This document shows positions 10,813 through 19,891 of a stretch of DNA of 64,000 nucleotides, piece by piece. Both the position numbers and the translations under genes were made by a program. The notes below the pieces were generated by a model, which searched no databases, had not been told where the DNA came from, and saw only the letters and a program-made list of their open reading frames with translations. Origin of the DNA: an uncultured Aquimarina sp. (GTDB taxonomy: Bacteria > Bacteroidota > Bacteroidia > Flavobacteriales > Flavobacteriaceae); the NCBI GenBank assembly GCA_947503135.1, contig CANNCQ010000005.1, positions 62,001-126,000 of the forward strand, given 5' to 3'. The first letter of the stretch is position 1. Each line of letters opens with the position of its first letter.

Positions 10813-11368
10813 AAGCGAATTACGCAAAAAGTATAAACACAAGAGAAGCCTTCTTTCTAAAGAAGAAATTGAAATTAAAAGTATTGCTATTGCGAATCAA
10901 ATTCTTAAAATGGATATATGGAGTTACGAAAACTACCATATCTTTTTACCCATAGAACATCTTAACGAAGTTAACACCGAGTTTATACTGCACCTTTTAC
11001 AAGGGAAAGATAAAAATATAATTATTTCGAAAAGCAATTTTACTGATTGCACCATGAAACACTATTTACTCACCGACAATACTGTTTTAAAACCAAATAA
11101 ATGGGGTATTCCCGAACCTGAAAACGGAATTTTAATAGACTCAAAATCAATAGATTTAGTTTTTGTACCCTTACTTGCTTTTGACTTCAAAGGAAATAGA
11201 GTAGGTTATGGCAAAGGGTTTTACGATAGATTTTTAACAGATGTTGATCCAAAAAAAATAATAGGATTATCATTTTTTCCTCCCGAAAAAACTATATTAG
11301 ATCTAACTAACACTGATAAAGCCATGAACAGTTGCGTTATGCCCAACAAGGTTTTTGATTTTATCTAA
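10805..11368 (+). CDS. 5-formyltetrahydrofolate cyclo-ligase
   Basis: 187 aa from the ATG at 10805 (MNKSELRKKYKHKRS); the nine extra upstream codons would run further into the previous gene and are not conserved in type. It overlaps the deacylase gene by 8 bases. The signature PLLAFDFKGNRVGYGKGFYDR is clear, as is WGIPEPENG. It converts 5-formyl-THF to 5,10-methenyl-THF using ATP, returning inhibited folate to one-carbon metabolism. It closes the rimB-rimK-deacylase unit; no functional link to those genes is obvious. Confidence 0.93.
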   Translation: MNKSELRKKYKHKRSLLSKEEIEIKSIAIANQILKMDIWSYENYHIFLPIEHLNEVNTEFILHLLQGKDKNIIISKSNFTDCTMKHYLLTDNTVLKPNKWGIPEPENGILIDSKSIDLVFVPLLAFDFKGNRVGYGKGFYDRFLTDVDPKKIIGLSFFPPEKTILDLTNTDKAMNSCVMPNKVFDFI

Positions 11369-11430
11369 ACAGGTTTGAAAAACTCAAAACAACCATAGAG
11401 TTTTCTAACTTTAAACTATATAGCTATTTT

Positions 11431-11817
11431 ATGACCCCTAACAAAATAACCTGTATCATTGATGACGATACTGTTTATGTAAGCTTGGTAAAAAAACTAA
11501 TTAAAATAAAAAAGCTTAGCAATAATATTCTGGTTTTTAAAAACGGAAAAGAAGCTATTGATTTTTTCTCAAATACGAATACGCTACCCGATTTAATTTT
11601 ATTAGATCTAAACATGCCCATTATGAATGGCTGGGAATTTTTAGATGCTTTTATTCCGCTTCGAAAAGGATCTAATAAAACACCTAATTTATATGTAGTA
11701 AGTTCATCTATTGATCCCGTAGACTCTAAAAAAGCAAAAAGTATTGAAGGCGTTAGAGATTACATCTCTAAACCTATTTCTTTAGAAAGTTTCGAACAAA
11801 TATTTAGTGTGGCTTAA
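11431..11817 (+). CDS. Single-domain response regulator (CheY-like)
   Basis: 128 aa made only of a receiver domain: acidic cluster DDD at 11-13, phospho-acceptor Asp59 in LLDLNMP, a Ser at about 91-92 in the switch position, and Lys114 in YISKP. There is no output domain and no kinase gene nearby, so its partner is unknown. Stand-alone receivers of this kind are common in Flavobacteriaceae. It lies 62 bases after the cyclo-ligase gene and faces the EnvC-like gene tail to tail (17-base gap, no clear terminator). Confidence 0.93.
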   Translation: MTPNKITCIIDDDTVYVSLVKKLIKIKKLSNNILVFKNGKEAIDFFSNTNTLPDLILLDLNMPIMNGWEFLDAFIPLRKGSNKTPNLYVVSSSIDPVDSKKAKSIEGVRDYISKPISLESFEQIFSVA

Positions 11818-11834
11818 AGTTTTAAAGAATATTT

Positions 11835-13052
11835 TTATTTAAGCTTAAAAATCCATTTTTGAGGATTTAAGAACTTATTATCCTTAAAAATAGAAAACTT
11901 TAAAATGGATCTTCCTGTTAATTTATTGGTGTGCACTTTACCAATAGATTGTTTGGTTACTACTCGGTCTCCTTCTTTTACAGAAATAGCTTCTATATTG
12001 TAGTATGTAGAAATAAAATTACCATGCCTTATTTGCACTAATTTCCCTGCCCCTTTAATCGCTTGTACCGTCGAAACCTCTCCATCAAATATAGCTCTAG
12101 CCACAATATTTTCATCTGTTTCAATATCTACACCGCTATTATTAATTACAATATTAGGAATCACCGGATGGGCTTGTTTACCAAAACGTTTTATTAAAGT
12201 TCCCTTAACCACTGGCCAAGGTAATTTACCTTTATTATTATCAAATTTAGAGGCTAAAACTTTAGCTTCTGCGGTTAACGCAAAAGTTTTAGTCCCCTTT
12301 TTGGCGCCTGCTTTTTTATTCGCTTTAGCAACAGCTATTCTAATTAGTTTTTCTATTTGCTTGTCAATAGCCCTTGCTTTTCGTTGCTGTTCTTTAATTT
12401 GACGGGTGTATTTTCGTTGATTTTTTTGAATTTCAGCAATTAAACTTTTTTGCTCTATTCTATCATTTATAAGCTGCTCTTGTGTTTTCTTATTTTCCCT
12501 TATTAACTCCTGTTTACTTTCTTTTTGACTTGACAAGGCTTCCGTTAGCTCCTCTATTTTTATTTTCTTTTCCTGAATTTCTATTCCTTGCTTTTTTCTG
12601 TATTTAGCATATTGTTTCATGTATTGCACCCGCTTGTAAGCTTGCTTAAAACTTTCAGATGACAATAGAAATAAAATTCTATTTTGTTGTAATTTACTCT
12701 TATATGACCTCCTTATTAATTCGGCGTAATCCTTTTTTAGATTAGCCATATCAATATTAAGTTCTTTTATTTCTTTTTGATTATTATCAATTTCCTTTGA
12801 GATATAGTTTGCTTGCTGATTTGTAACTCTAATTAATCGGTCTAAAACTTCAATTTGCCTATTTAAATTTTCAACTTTAATTAGTGTAGACTGCTGCAAT
12901 ATTTTTCCTTTGCTTCGAAGTTTAGCAATGGACTTTATTTCCTTTGCTAATTCCTTACGCTCAAGCTCTAATTGTCCTTGAGTTTTTTGAGTATATCCAT
13001 TAATACTTAACAATAAAAAATAAGTGAAGGTTACAACCTTTAAAATCTTCAT
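11835..13052 (-). CDS. EnvC-like murein hydrolase activator with degenerate LytM domain
   Basis: 405 aa: signal peptide (to about residue 21), a long coiled coil (about 25-250, rich in K, E and Q) and a C-terminal LytM/M23 domain. The catalytic residues are lost: NNSGVDIE stands where HxxxD is expected and LKFSIF replaces HxH. This is the pattern of EnvC-type activators, which switch on amidases at the division site instead of cutting peptidoglycan themselves. Its ATG overlaps the stop of the DUF4292 gene by one base (TAATG), so translation is probably coupled. The amidase partner is not in the window. Confidence 0.9.
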   Translation of the reverse strand: MKILKVVTFTYFLLLSINGYTQKTQGQLELERKELAKEIKSIAKLRSKGKILQQSTLIKVENLNRQIEVLDRLIRVTNQQANYISKEIDNNQKEIKELNIDMANLKKDYAELIRRSYKSKLQQNRILFLLSSESFKQAYKRVQYMKQYAKYRKKQGIEIQEKKIKIEELTEALSSQKESKQELIRENKKTQEQLINDRIEQKSLIAEIQKNQRKYTRQIKEQQRKARAIDKQIEKLIRIAVAKANKKAGAKKGTKTFALTAEAKVLASKFDNNKGKLPWPVVKGTLIKRFGKQAHPVIPNIVINNSGVDIETDENIVARAIFDGEVSTVQAIKGAGKLVQIRHGNFISTYYNIEAISVKEGDRVVTKQSIGKVHTNKLTGRSILKFSIFKDNKFLNPQKWIFKLK

Positions 13053-13828
13053 TATTTTCTAAATTTGAATTTGGTGTATCCTTTTGGCACTGTGTAAGGA
13101 AAACTCAATTCCTCATCAATTGTAACTGATCTAAAATTCATCTCTACAGATCTAAGTACCTTGGCTTTCCCATATTTTATTTGCATAAATTCAGGAAAAT
13201 CTTGGTTATTTACTTTTTGATATGCTTTGTAAGCCACCGACAAAAATTGATTATTCTTAGAAGCCTTATATGCCGATACCTTTGCATTTAATATATAGAA
13301 AAGAATTTCCAGGTTATAATTGCTGTTTTCTTTTAAAGATTTTAATGCTATTTGATTATCTAAAACTTTCGTTTTCAAATTCTTTTCTCTTAGTTCTATA
13401 ATGCTTTGACCCAAAAATAAATTTTGAATTTGCTTAAAGCTTACTTCTTGTCCAAGGAAATTAGCTAACGCTGATAAATCCCCGTCATAATATCTTTTAT
13501 TTAGTTTTTCATAAAAAGAAAATCGATTAGGAGTAATAAATATCTTAGCCACTGTAAACCCTAAAAATTTAGCACTCAACCAAATCTTTTTATCCTTTTC
13601 TATTCTTAGGGTTATAGAAGGCGAAACCGATTTACGACCATCGTCATAATTTGTTTTAACTCTAGACTGTAAGGTGTTAAATTTGAATTCTTTTATGTTA
13701 TGAATAGCCAACACTTCATTAACCGAAGAGCTTTTTGTTAACTTAGAATTGGCATCTATTTTTAGTGTTTTACAAGAGGTAAGTGCCAACAATAGACAAA
13801 CGAAAATAATTTTACTTAACTGGAACAT
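13052..13828 (-). CDS. DUF4292 lipoprotein
   Basis: 258 aa with a lipoprotein signal (LLLALTSCKTLK). The rest matches DUF4292, a Bacteroidota family that resembles the LolA/LolB-like periplasmic lipid-carrier fold; note RIEKDKKIWLSAKFLGFTVAKIFITPN cut short here as KIWLSAKFLGF. No enzyme motif is visible. Its start overlaps the end of the TPR gene by 17 bases and its end overlaps the EnvC-like start, so the three are one operon. A part in outer-membrane lipoprotein or lipid handling is a fold-based guess. Confidence 0.83.
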   Translation of the reverse strand: MFQLSKIIFVCLLLALTSCKTLKIDANSKLTKSSSVNEVLAIHNIKEFKFNTLQSRVKTNYDDGRKSVSPSITLRIEKDKKIWLSAKFLGFTVAKIFITPNRFSFYEKLNKRYYDGDLSALANFLGQEVSFKQIQNLFLGQSIIELREKNLKTKVLDNQIALKSLKENSNYNLEILFYILNAKVSAYKASKNNQFLSVAYKAYQKVNNQDFPEFMQIKYGKAKVLRSVEMNFRSVTIDEELSFPYTVPKGYTKFKFRK

Positions 13829-15179
13829 TGATCTTTCCTCCTTTATTTCTATATTTATTAGCCTTATCCAACTCTCCTATATTTTCGTAGGAGCGAGCCA
13901 TTTTAAGATACAAAGCGCGTTCTAATTCAGGATTATCTACAATATAATCCAAACCGTCTTTATAAATATTTATGGCTTTGTTATGTTTATCCTCTTTCGC
14001 CATTAATGTTCCTTTTATCAAATATAAAAAAGGCTGTGAAGGGTACTTTTCAACACCAATATCGACTAATTCTTTAGCTTCGGATAATTTTCCATAATAC
14101 AACTGTAACAATAAAGTATCTTTAATTAAATCGTAATTATTAGAGTCTATCCCTAAATTATTTTGGTAAACATTCAACAAACTTTCTGTAGTACCTTGTT
14201 TAATATTAACCGAGGAAAGTTCCATTATAAATTTCAAATTTTCATCCTTATCGGCTTTTATGGAAGAAGTACTTAAACTATCTAGAGCTTTGTCATAATT
14301 AGGATTTTGTTTCCCAAAGGTTTTAAAATCATTAAGCACTTTTTTCTTTATAAAATCATCAACACTAGCATTAGCAGTAATTTTTTGCATAGATTGGGTC
14401 GCTGCTATTGTATTTCCAGCATCTAAATACTCTTGAAAATTAATATATTCTAACATCGGAGAGTTCGGCAATTTTTCTCTGAAGCGTTCAATTGTTGTTT
14501 TTACTTTCGCCTCTTCATTATTTTTTTTATAGGCATCTATAAGTTGTACATACGCTTTTTCATTTTTGGCATTTTTTAACAACTCTTTTTCTAAATCAAC
14601 AATTACAGGTAGTTTATTTTTAGAAGCAGCATAAATTTGATTTTTTAAGCCTTTAATTCTATAATCATAACTAAATTCACTCTGGTAATTATTTAAAGCC
14701 TCCAATGCTTTTCCGTACTGCTGGGTGTATTTATAGGCTTGTGCTAAATCATAGTTGTATTTAGAATTAATTACACTTAATTCTCTGAGCGTAGCTATTC
14801 TCAAATCAAATTTTTGTTTTATAAAATAAACCCTCGATAAACTTTTTAAAATTAGCTCGCTATTGGGCATTAACTCTAAAGCCACATTTAAACTTAATTC
14901 TGCATTATCATACAGCCTTAAAGCTATTTCGTTTTGTGCAAGTTCATAGTACAAAACAGGCATCCCATCCTTTTCCTTAAGGCAATTTTCAAGATTCAAA
15001 ATAGCCTTATCGTGTTTTTCAACAGCTTTATTACTTAATGCATCAAAAAAATTATTCTTAAATTCTTTTGATGCATCACTAATATCATTCAAATTTGACG
15101 TTACTAACGTTTCATTTTGAGCAGCCAGTAGGTTGCTCAAAATCATAAAATTAAAAACGATATATAATTTTATTTTCAT
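13812..15179 (-). CDS. Secreted tetratricopeptide-repeat protein
   Basis: 455 aa from the ATG at 15179 (MKIKLYIVFNFMILS), which gives a proper signal peptide and starts 4 bases after the upstream stop; a longer version from 15209 would overlap that gene. The body is a helical TPR solenoid, for example AILNLENCLKEKDGMPVLYY, DNAELSLNVALELMPNSE and KAINIYKDGLDYIVDNPELE. It is presumably a periplasmic scaffold. It lies between a sugar nucleotidyltransferase and DUF4292 in an envelope-building operon; the specific role is unknown. Confidence 0.85.
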   Translation of the reverse strand: MKIKLYIVFNFMILSNLLAAQNETLVTSNLNDISDASKEFKNNFFDALSNKAVEKHDKAILNLENCLKEKDGMPVLYYELAQNEIALRLYDNAELSLNVALELMPNSELILKSLSRVYFIKQKFDLRIATLRELSVINSKYNYDLAQAYKYTQQYGKALEALNNYQSEFSYDYRIKGLKNQIYAASKNKLPVIVDLEKELLKNAKNEKAYVQLIDAYKKNNEEAKVKTTIERFREKLPNSPMLEYINFQEYLDAGNTIAATQSMQKITANASVDDFIKKKVLNDFKTFGKQNPNYDKALDSLSTSSIKADKDENLKFIMELSSVNIKQGTTESLLNVYQNNLGIDSNNYDLIKDTLLLQLYYGKLSEAKELVDIGVEKYPSQPFLYLIKGTLMAKEDKHNKAINIYKDGLDYIVDNPELERALYLKMARSYENIGELDKANKYRNKGGKINVPVK

Positions 15180-15183
15180 AAAT

Positions 15184-16191
15184 TTATTCAAATATTGAAT
15201 AATCACCAACGCTTACGCTAGAATAATCACCATTATATTTAACCTTATTACCGATCATGGAATCTGTAAGCTTAGCGTTTTTTATCTCTGTTTCGTTTTG
15301 AACCAAGCTATTATCAATCTTTACGTCATTTAATTTGCAATTCGCTCCAATAGAAACATTAGGTCCTACCCTAGTGTTTTTCAAAACTACATTTTCACCG
15401 ATAAAACAAGGCGCTATAATTTCCGAATTTTCCATTAAAACCGAGCTATGCACTAAATTCTCCTCTTGCTCTTGGTGTAAAAAATTTAAAACACGTGTAT
15501 TGGTTTCTACAGCTACTTTTTTATTTCCACAGTCCATCCATTCCGATACCGTACCTGTTTTAAATACTTTACCTTGAGACATTAAGTCTTTTATACCGTC
15601 ATTGATTTGATATTCGCCACCGTGCATTAAATTCGCATCTAGTATTTTTTGCAGTGATGCTTTTAATTCTAAACCTTCCTTAAAGTAATAAATTCCAATG
15701 ACTGCTTGATCTGAAACAAAAGTTTCTGGCTTTTCAACTAATTCTGTAATTTCGTCTTTTGCATTTAATTTTACTACTCCATAAGCATCTGGATTGTCTA
15801 CTTGTTTTGTCCAAATTACGGCATCAGCTGTAGGGTCTAATTTAAAATCTGCCTTAAAAAGTGTATCTGCATAAGCCACAACGCAAGGCCCTGACAAGCT
15901 TTCTTTAGCACACATTATAGCGTGTCCTGTCCCTAAAGGAGTTTCTTGATAGTAAATTGAGGGTTTAGCTCCTAATTTTTCTGCTATAGCAATTAGCGTG
16001 TCCTCTGCTTCGAATTCTTTTTTTGTAATAAAAGCCACTTCATCGATTGCTTCACCTGCCACTTTAGCAATATCTTCCACTAAGCGCTGAACAATAGGCT
16101 TACCTGCAATGGGTATTAAGGGTTTTGGCACTGTTAGCGAATGAGGGCGTAATCTTGAACCTCTACCTGCCATAGGTACAATAATCTTCAT
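15184..16191 (-). CDS. Sugar-phosphate nucleotidyltransferase
   Basis: 335 aa from the ATG at 16191 (MKIIVPMAGRG); a start at 16230 would add 13 untypical residues. The nucleotide-binding motif GRGSRLRPHSLTVPKPLIP is at the N-terminus, followed by GTGHAIMCA and the metal-binding YAD. The C-terminal third shows hexapeptide-repeat character (SIGANCKLNDVKI). Such enzymes make NDP-sugars for polysaccharide or lipopolysaccharide synthesis; the exact sugar (glucose for dTDP or UDP, or mannose for GDP) cannot be set from sequence. It sits between dut and the TPR gene. Confidence 0.9.
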   Translation of the reverse strand: MKIIVPMAGRGSRLRPHSLTVPKPLIPIAGKPIVQRLVEDIAKVAGEAIDEVAFITKKEFEAEDTLIAIAEKLGAKPSIYYQETPLGTGHAIMCAKESLSGPCVVAYADTLFKADFKLDPTADAVIWTKQVDNPDAYGVVKLNAKDEITELVEKPETFVSDQAVIGIYYFKEGLELKASLQKILDANLMHGGEYQINDGIKDLMSQGKVFKTGTVSEWMDCGNKKVAVETNTRVLNFLHQEQEENLVHSSVLMENSEIIAPCFIGENVVLKNTRVGPNVSIGANCKLNDVKIDNSLVQNETEIKNAKLTDSMIGNKVKYNGDYSSVSVGDYSIFE

Positions 16192-16274
16192 AGGTATGTT
16201 TTTAATTATTTCCGTTTTGAACGTAAACAATAATTATTATCAATTTTGATACCGTTTTTTTGGTATACACATTT

Positions 16275-16709
16275 TTACTTTATTCCGGTGCTTCCAAAGC
16301 CTCCTGTAGATCTTGCTGTTTCTGAAAGTTGTTTTACCTCACTCCAAATTACTCGTTCGTGTTTGGCTATTACCATTTGAGCGATACGATCTCCATTTTC
16401 TATAACAAAATCCTCTTTAGAAAGGTTTACTAAAATAACACCTACTTCACCCCTGTAGTCAGCATCAATAGTCCCTGGAGCATTAAGTACTGTGATTCCT
16501 TTTTTAAAAGCTAATCCGCTACGAGGGCGCACTTGCGCTTCGTACCCCATGGGCAGCGCTAAAAAAAGACCTGTTTTTATCAAAACACGCTCTAAGGAAG
16601 CAATAGTTACCGGAGCCTCTAAAACAGCTCTTAAATCCATCCCTGCTGAAAGAAGTGTTTCGTAATTTGGTAATTTATGCGGGGAAGTATTTACGATTTC
16701 AATTTTCAT
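16275..16709 (-). CDS. dut: dUTP diphosphatase
   Basis: 144 aa with all five trimeric dUTPase motifs: [41 protein letters not shown] and [10 protein letters not shown] near the C-terminus. It hydrolyses dUTP to dUMP and pyrophosphate, keeping uracil out of DNA and feeding thymidylate synthesis. It sits 31 bases downstream of the flippase gene in the same direction. Confidence 0.97.
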   Translation of the reverse strand: MKIEIVNTSPHKLPNYETLLSAGMDLRAVLEAPVTIASLERVLIKTGLFLALPMGYEAQVRPRSGLAFKKGITVLNAPGTIDADYRGEVGVILVNLSKEDFVIENGDRIAQMVIAKHERVIWSEVKQLSETARSTGGFGSTGIK

Positions 16710-16740
16710 TATTTATATTTTATCCTACAAAAAAAGCTTG

Positions 16741-18177
16741 TTAACTAGCAACAAGCAATCGCTTTAAGCTTTCTTTTTCTAATGCTATTACAAAAGCTAA
16801 ATATACTAAAATAGCAACGAACTTAAATGTGTAATTTTCCGGATACAGATACCTAGTAACTACAGTCAAACTTAAAGCCACTAGTAAATATGAAAACATA
16901 GTTGCTATTTTATATGGTATTTTATAATAGCTGCGTCCCATCACATATGACAATATCATCATAGTTGCATAAGCAATTAGCGTAGCGTAAGCAGCTGCGA
17001 TAAAACCTATCTTTGGAATTAACCAGTAATTTAAAGCAATTGTAATTATAGCCCCAATAATCGTAAAATACATTCCAAAACGTGTATTATCGGTTACTTT
17101 ATACCAAACTGATAAACTTTGATATACCCCTAAACACCAATTGGCAATCAAAATAATTGGCACTATTTCAATTGCTATTAAAAAATCATCATTCTTAATA
17201 ATGATTCTTGCAAACAAATCTTGAAATGAGAGTACCATTAAAATTCCTAAAGAAGCAAATATTACAAAAAACTTTAAAACTAGCGCATAACTTTCTTTGG
17301 CATTTTTCTTGGCAGACTGACTGAAAAAAAAGGGTTCAATTCCCATTCTAAATGCTTGTATAAACAGCATCAAAAATATACCGAACTTATAACAAGCACT
17401 ATATGCCCCCATAGCTTCTTTGCCAAGCATATCTCTTAAAATAAGCTTGTCTAAATTTTCGATTACTAAAAATGCGATACCTGCCATAAGGATAGGAGCT
17501 CCATACTTTCGCATTGTATTAAAAATAGTTCTATCAAATTTCCATGGAAACTTAAGATACATCGGCACAATCAAAATCATCATTAAAGCGTTCGCTACAA
17601 AATTAGCTACAAAAACATAGGTTTCAAGGTCGTCAAAAATCAATATTTCGGGTAATGCTATTTGGTAATTATCTACCCAACTTAAAAAGAATACATTTAG
17701 CAGTCCATTTACAACAACAAGAGTAAATACTCGTATCCCAAAATAATTTAACGCCTTCCCTTTGGCTCGATAATAAGCAAATGGAATTACCGCTAAAATA
17801 TCGAAAGACACTACGCCAATCATCATTAATAAAACAAATTCGGAAACTTTAAACTTTTCTGCAATTGGAGTTTTAAAAACATATACTAACACCAAAAACA
17901 AAAACAAACTAACCATTAGACTGATTAATGCTGTTGAAAATACTAATGCCTTGTTTTTAGATTTATTGTAAAATCTGAAAAAAGCAGTTTCCATACCATA
18001 GGTAAGAAAAACATTTATAAAACCCGCATAAACATAAAAACTGGTAATTTCAGAATACTCATCGGGCGCTAAACTACCTGTATATAGTCCGTTTAAAAGC
18101 AAATTAACCAGCTTGGGAAGTACCATAGCCAAGCCATAAATAAAAGTGTCCTTAAAAAGTGTTTTGAAAATACTCAA
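16741..18177 (-). CDS. Polysaccharide flippase (Wzx/MATE-like)
   Basis: 478 aa with about 12-14 hydrophobic segments and the start typical of MOP-superfamily polysaccharide exporters (KTLFKDTFIYGLAMVLPKLVNLL, here shortened to KDTFIYGLAMVLPK). It would flip lipid-linked sugar units across the inner membrane. The start codon is TTG at 18177. The frame stays open for about 33 codons upstream of it without an ATG, GTG or TTG, so the TTG is the best choice. It is the first gene of the unit flippase - dut - nucleotidyltransferase - TPR - DUF4292 - EnvC-like. Confidence 0.9.
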   Translation of the reverse strand: MSIFKTLFKDTFIYGLAMVLPKLVNLLLNGLYTGSLAPDEYSEITSFYVYAGFINVFLTYGMETAFFRFYNKSKNKALVFSTALISLMVSLFLFLVLVYVFKTPIAEKFKVSEFVLLMMIGVVSFDILAVIPFAYYRAKGKALNYFGIRVFTLVVVNGLLNVFFLSWVDNYQIALPEILIFDDLETYVFVANFVANALMMILIVPMYLKFPWKFDRTIFNTMRKYGAPILMAGIAFLVIENLDKLILRDMLGKEAMGAYSACYKFGIFLMLFIQAFRMGIEPFFFSQSAKKNAKESYALVLKFFVIFASLGILMVLSFQDLFARIIIKNDDFLIAIEIVPIILIANWCLGVYQSLSVWYKVTDNTRFGMYFTIIGAIITIALNYWLIPKIGFIAAAYATLIAYATMMILSYVMGRSYYKIPYKIATMFSYLLVALSLTVVTRYLYPENYTFKFVAILVYLAFVIALEKESLKRLLVAS

Positions 18178-18311
18178 TCTGCCGTTAATTAATAAACTGC
18201 AAAGTACTAAAACTAATCCAATACCCGTATTTTGATCACTTAATATCCCTTTGGGCTTTTCTAGAAAAACAACCTTCTACTTTTTCAAGCAATAAACAAA
18301 TTGGCTATAAA

Positions 18312-18350
18312 TAAGTAAGCCCACAATAATTGTTATTGTGGGCTTACTTA
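18312..18350 (-). terminator. Strong hairpin terminator after the D15-type gene
   Basis: A perfect 18-bp inverted repeat (18312-18329 and 18333-18350) with a 3-base loop, GC-rich in the middle (GCCCAC/GTGGGC). It lies 22 bases past the stop of the outer-membrane protein gene on the minus strand and separates it from the flippase operon. The arms start and end in A/T, so it could act in either direction. Confidence 0.85.
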
Positions 18351-18371
18351 GATTTTGTGTGCTTTTAGTTA

Positions 18372-19703
18372 TTAAAAATATTGTCCTATTCCAAAGACCA
18401 ACCCTCCGGCATCTCCATTTCCTAAAACATTTACCCCATAATCTAATCTAATTACTGCATTAAAAATACGCTTGTGAATAAATCGAATTCCAACACCTGG
18501 GTATATTCGTAGTTTATCTTCTTCAAGTAACTGATCAAAATCTAGACTAGGTCTACGCACAGCACTTACATCTACAAAGCTATTTCCCTGTAGTACAAAC
18601 CAGTTTTTTTCATATAATGTATATCGATATTCGGTATTTAATGCAAATACAGCAGTACCACGATCAATTGTATTCCCCGACCCTCTTGTATTCAATTGAT
18701 TATCTATTGTTAATGGAGTAAATTCACTACTTATGGGATTACTATATTGTAGCTGTAATTGTGTAGCAAAATTACCTTTAGCTCCTAATCGCTTAAAATA
18801 CTGTGTCGTATTACTTAAAATATAATCCGTTTGAAGCAGACCTTGGGTTCCAAAGAAATAGCTTCCTTCAACTTCATTTCTAAAACCCTCGGTGTATTGA
18901 TATGTTAAATCTAAATCTATGTATTCGTAAGACAAACGCGTTTGTAACTGAGTAGCTTTAGGTTCTGGTTTATCCGAAACATTTTCAATTAACACATTGT
19001 CTTCATCTCCATCAATTACTTGGTATTCATCCCTAAAATACCTTACACCAAATTCAAACCTGTTGTTAAAATCTTTCTCATAAAAAAGAATTACCTCAGG
19101 ACCTGTTCTTGTAAAAGTATAGTTTGTTTGTGTTTTCACCTCCTCTGCACCAGTTCTATCAAAAAAGAAAATTGGTTGTTGTGTAGTAACATCTTGGTAA
19201 TTGACTCCTAATCCTAACTTATTAGAAAACAAATAAGGATGATTTAAAAACACTCCAAAACCATCAAAAACTTCTCTCTGATAAAACCCTCCAAAAGTAA
19301 TATTTCTTCCTAATCCGTTAAATTCAAATGCCGAAACCCTAAACGAAAAGCTACCATCATTGGCCTGACCTATGCGTGCTCCTGGTATAATACTAAAGTT
19401 TTCTTTAAGATCATAAGTTACAGAATAATTCTCGCCATCTTCTTCAACTTTAAAAGTAGCATAGGCGATACCATCCAATCTTTTCAGTCTTTCAATATCA
19501 GTTTTGATTTTTAGGCTATCTAATTGTTCGCCCACTTTTACTTTAACGATTCTTCGCAAAAAACTGGATTTAGTTTTTTTTAAACCTGTAAAATTTAGTT
19601 CACTTATATTTTTTGATTGAGTTTGTGCTTGTAAAGCAGAACTAAAAAATCCAAAAATCAGTATAACAATGATAGATAGCGTATAATGATATGATCGTTT
19701 CAT
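18372..19703 (-). CDS. BamA/TamA-type (D15) outer membrane protein
   Basis: 443 aa, shorter than BamA (about 800). A signal peptide (to about residue 27, ending LQAQ) is followed by a single POTRA-like domain (about 33-105: LNFTGLKKTKSSFLRRIV and the strand pairs after it) and then a barrel typical of the D15 surface-antigen family (GRNITFGGFYQREVFDGFGV), ending LVFGIGQYF with a C-terminal Phe. Full BamA has five POTRAs, so this is a small paralogue whose client is unknown. It is divergently transcribed from the FAD oxidoreductase gene. Confidence 0.86.
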   Translation of the reverse strand: MKRSYHYTLSIIVILIFGFFSSALQAQTQSKNISELNFTGLKKTKSSFLRRIVKVKVGEQLDSLKIKTDIERLKRLDGIAYATFKVEEDGENYSVTYDLKENFSIIPGARIGQANDGSFSFRVSAFEFNGLGRNITFGGFYQREVFDGFGVFLNHPYLFSNKLGLGVNYQDVTTQQPIFFFDRTGAEEVKTQTNYTFTRTGPEVILFYEKDFNNRFEFGVRYFRDEYQVIDGDEDNVLIENVSDKPEPKATQLQTRLSYEYIDLDLTYQYTEGFRNEVEGSYFFGTQGLLQTDYILSNTTQYFKRLGAKGNFATQLQLQYSNPISSEFTPLTIDNQLNTRGSGNTIDRGTAVFALNTEYRYTLYEKNWFVLQGNSFVDVSAVRRPSLDFDQLLEEDKLRIYPGVGIRFIHKRIFNAVIRLDYGVNVLGNGDAGGLVFGIGQYF

Positions 19704-19891
19704 AATAAAAGTTTATGTGAAGAGAGTCGAAATAGTTTTCCAAAAATTACTTTTTAAATAATTTATTAGCAATGAATTCCTTTTTTAAAATCTTTATAAA
19801 TAAATACCTATTTGTTAGGAAATTGAAATTGATTACGACAGATCGAGACACAAACCGTAAATTAACAATTGTTAACAAAGCATCAATCAAC

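Noticed and set aside
11835..13052. Active M23 peptidase
   Set aside because: The zinc-binding HxxxD and HxH are lost (NNSGVDIE, LKFSIF), so it is better read as an activator.
19772..19891. 40-codon N-terminal extension of the FAD oxidoreductase
   Set aside because: The FAD-binding strand should begin within a few residues of the start; the extension is lysine/phenylalanine-rich leader sequence, so the ATG at 19892 was taken.
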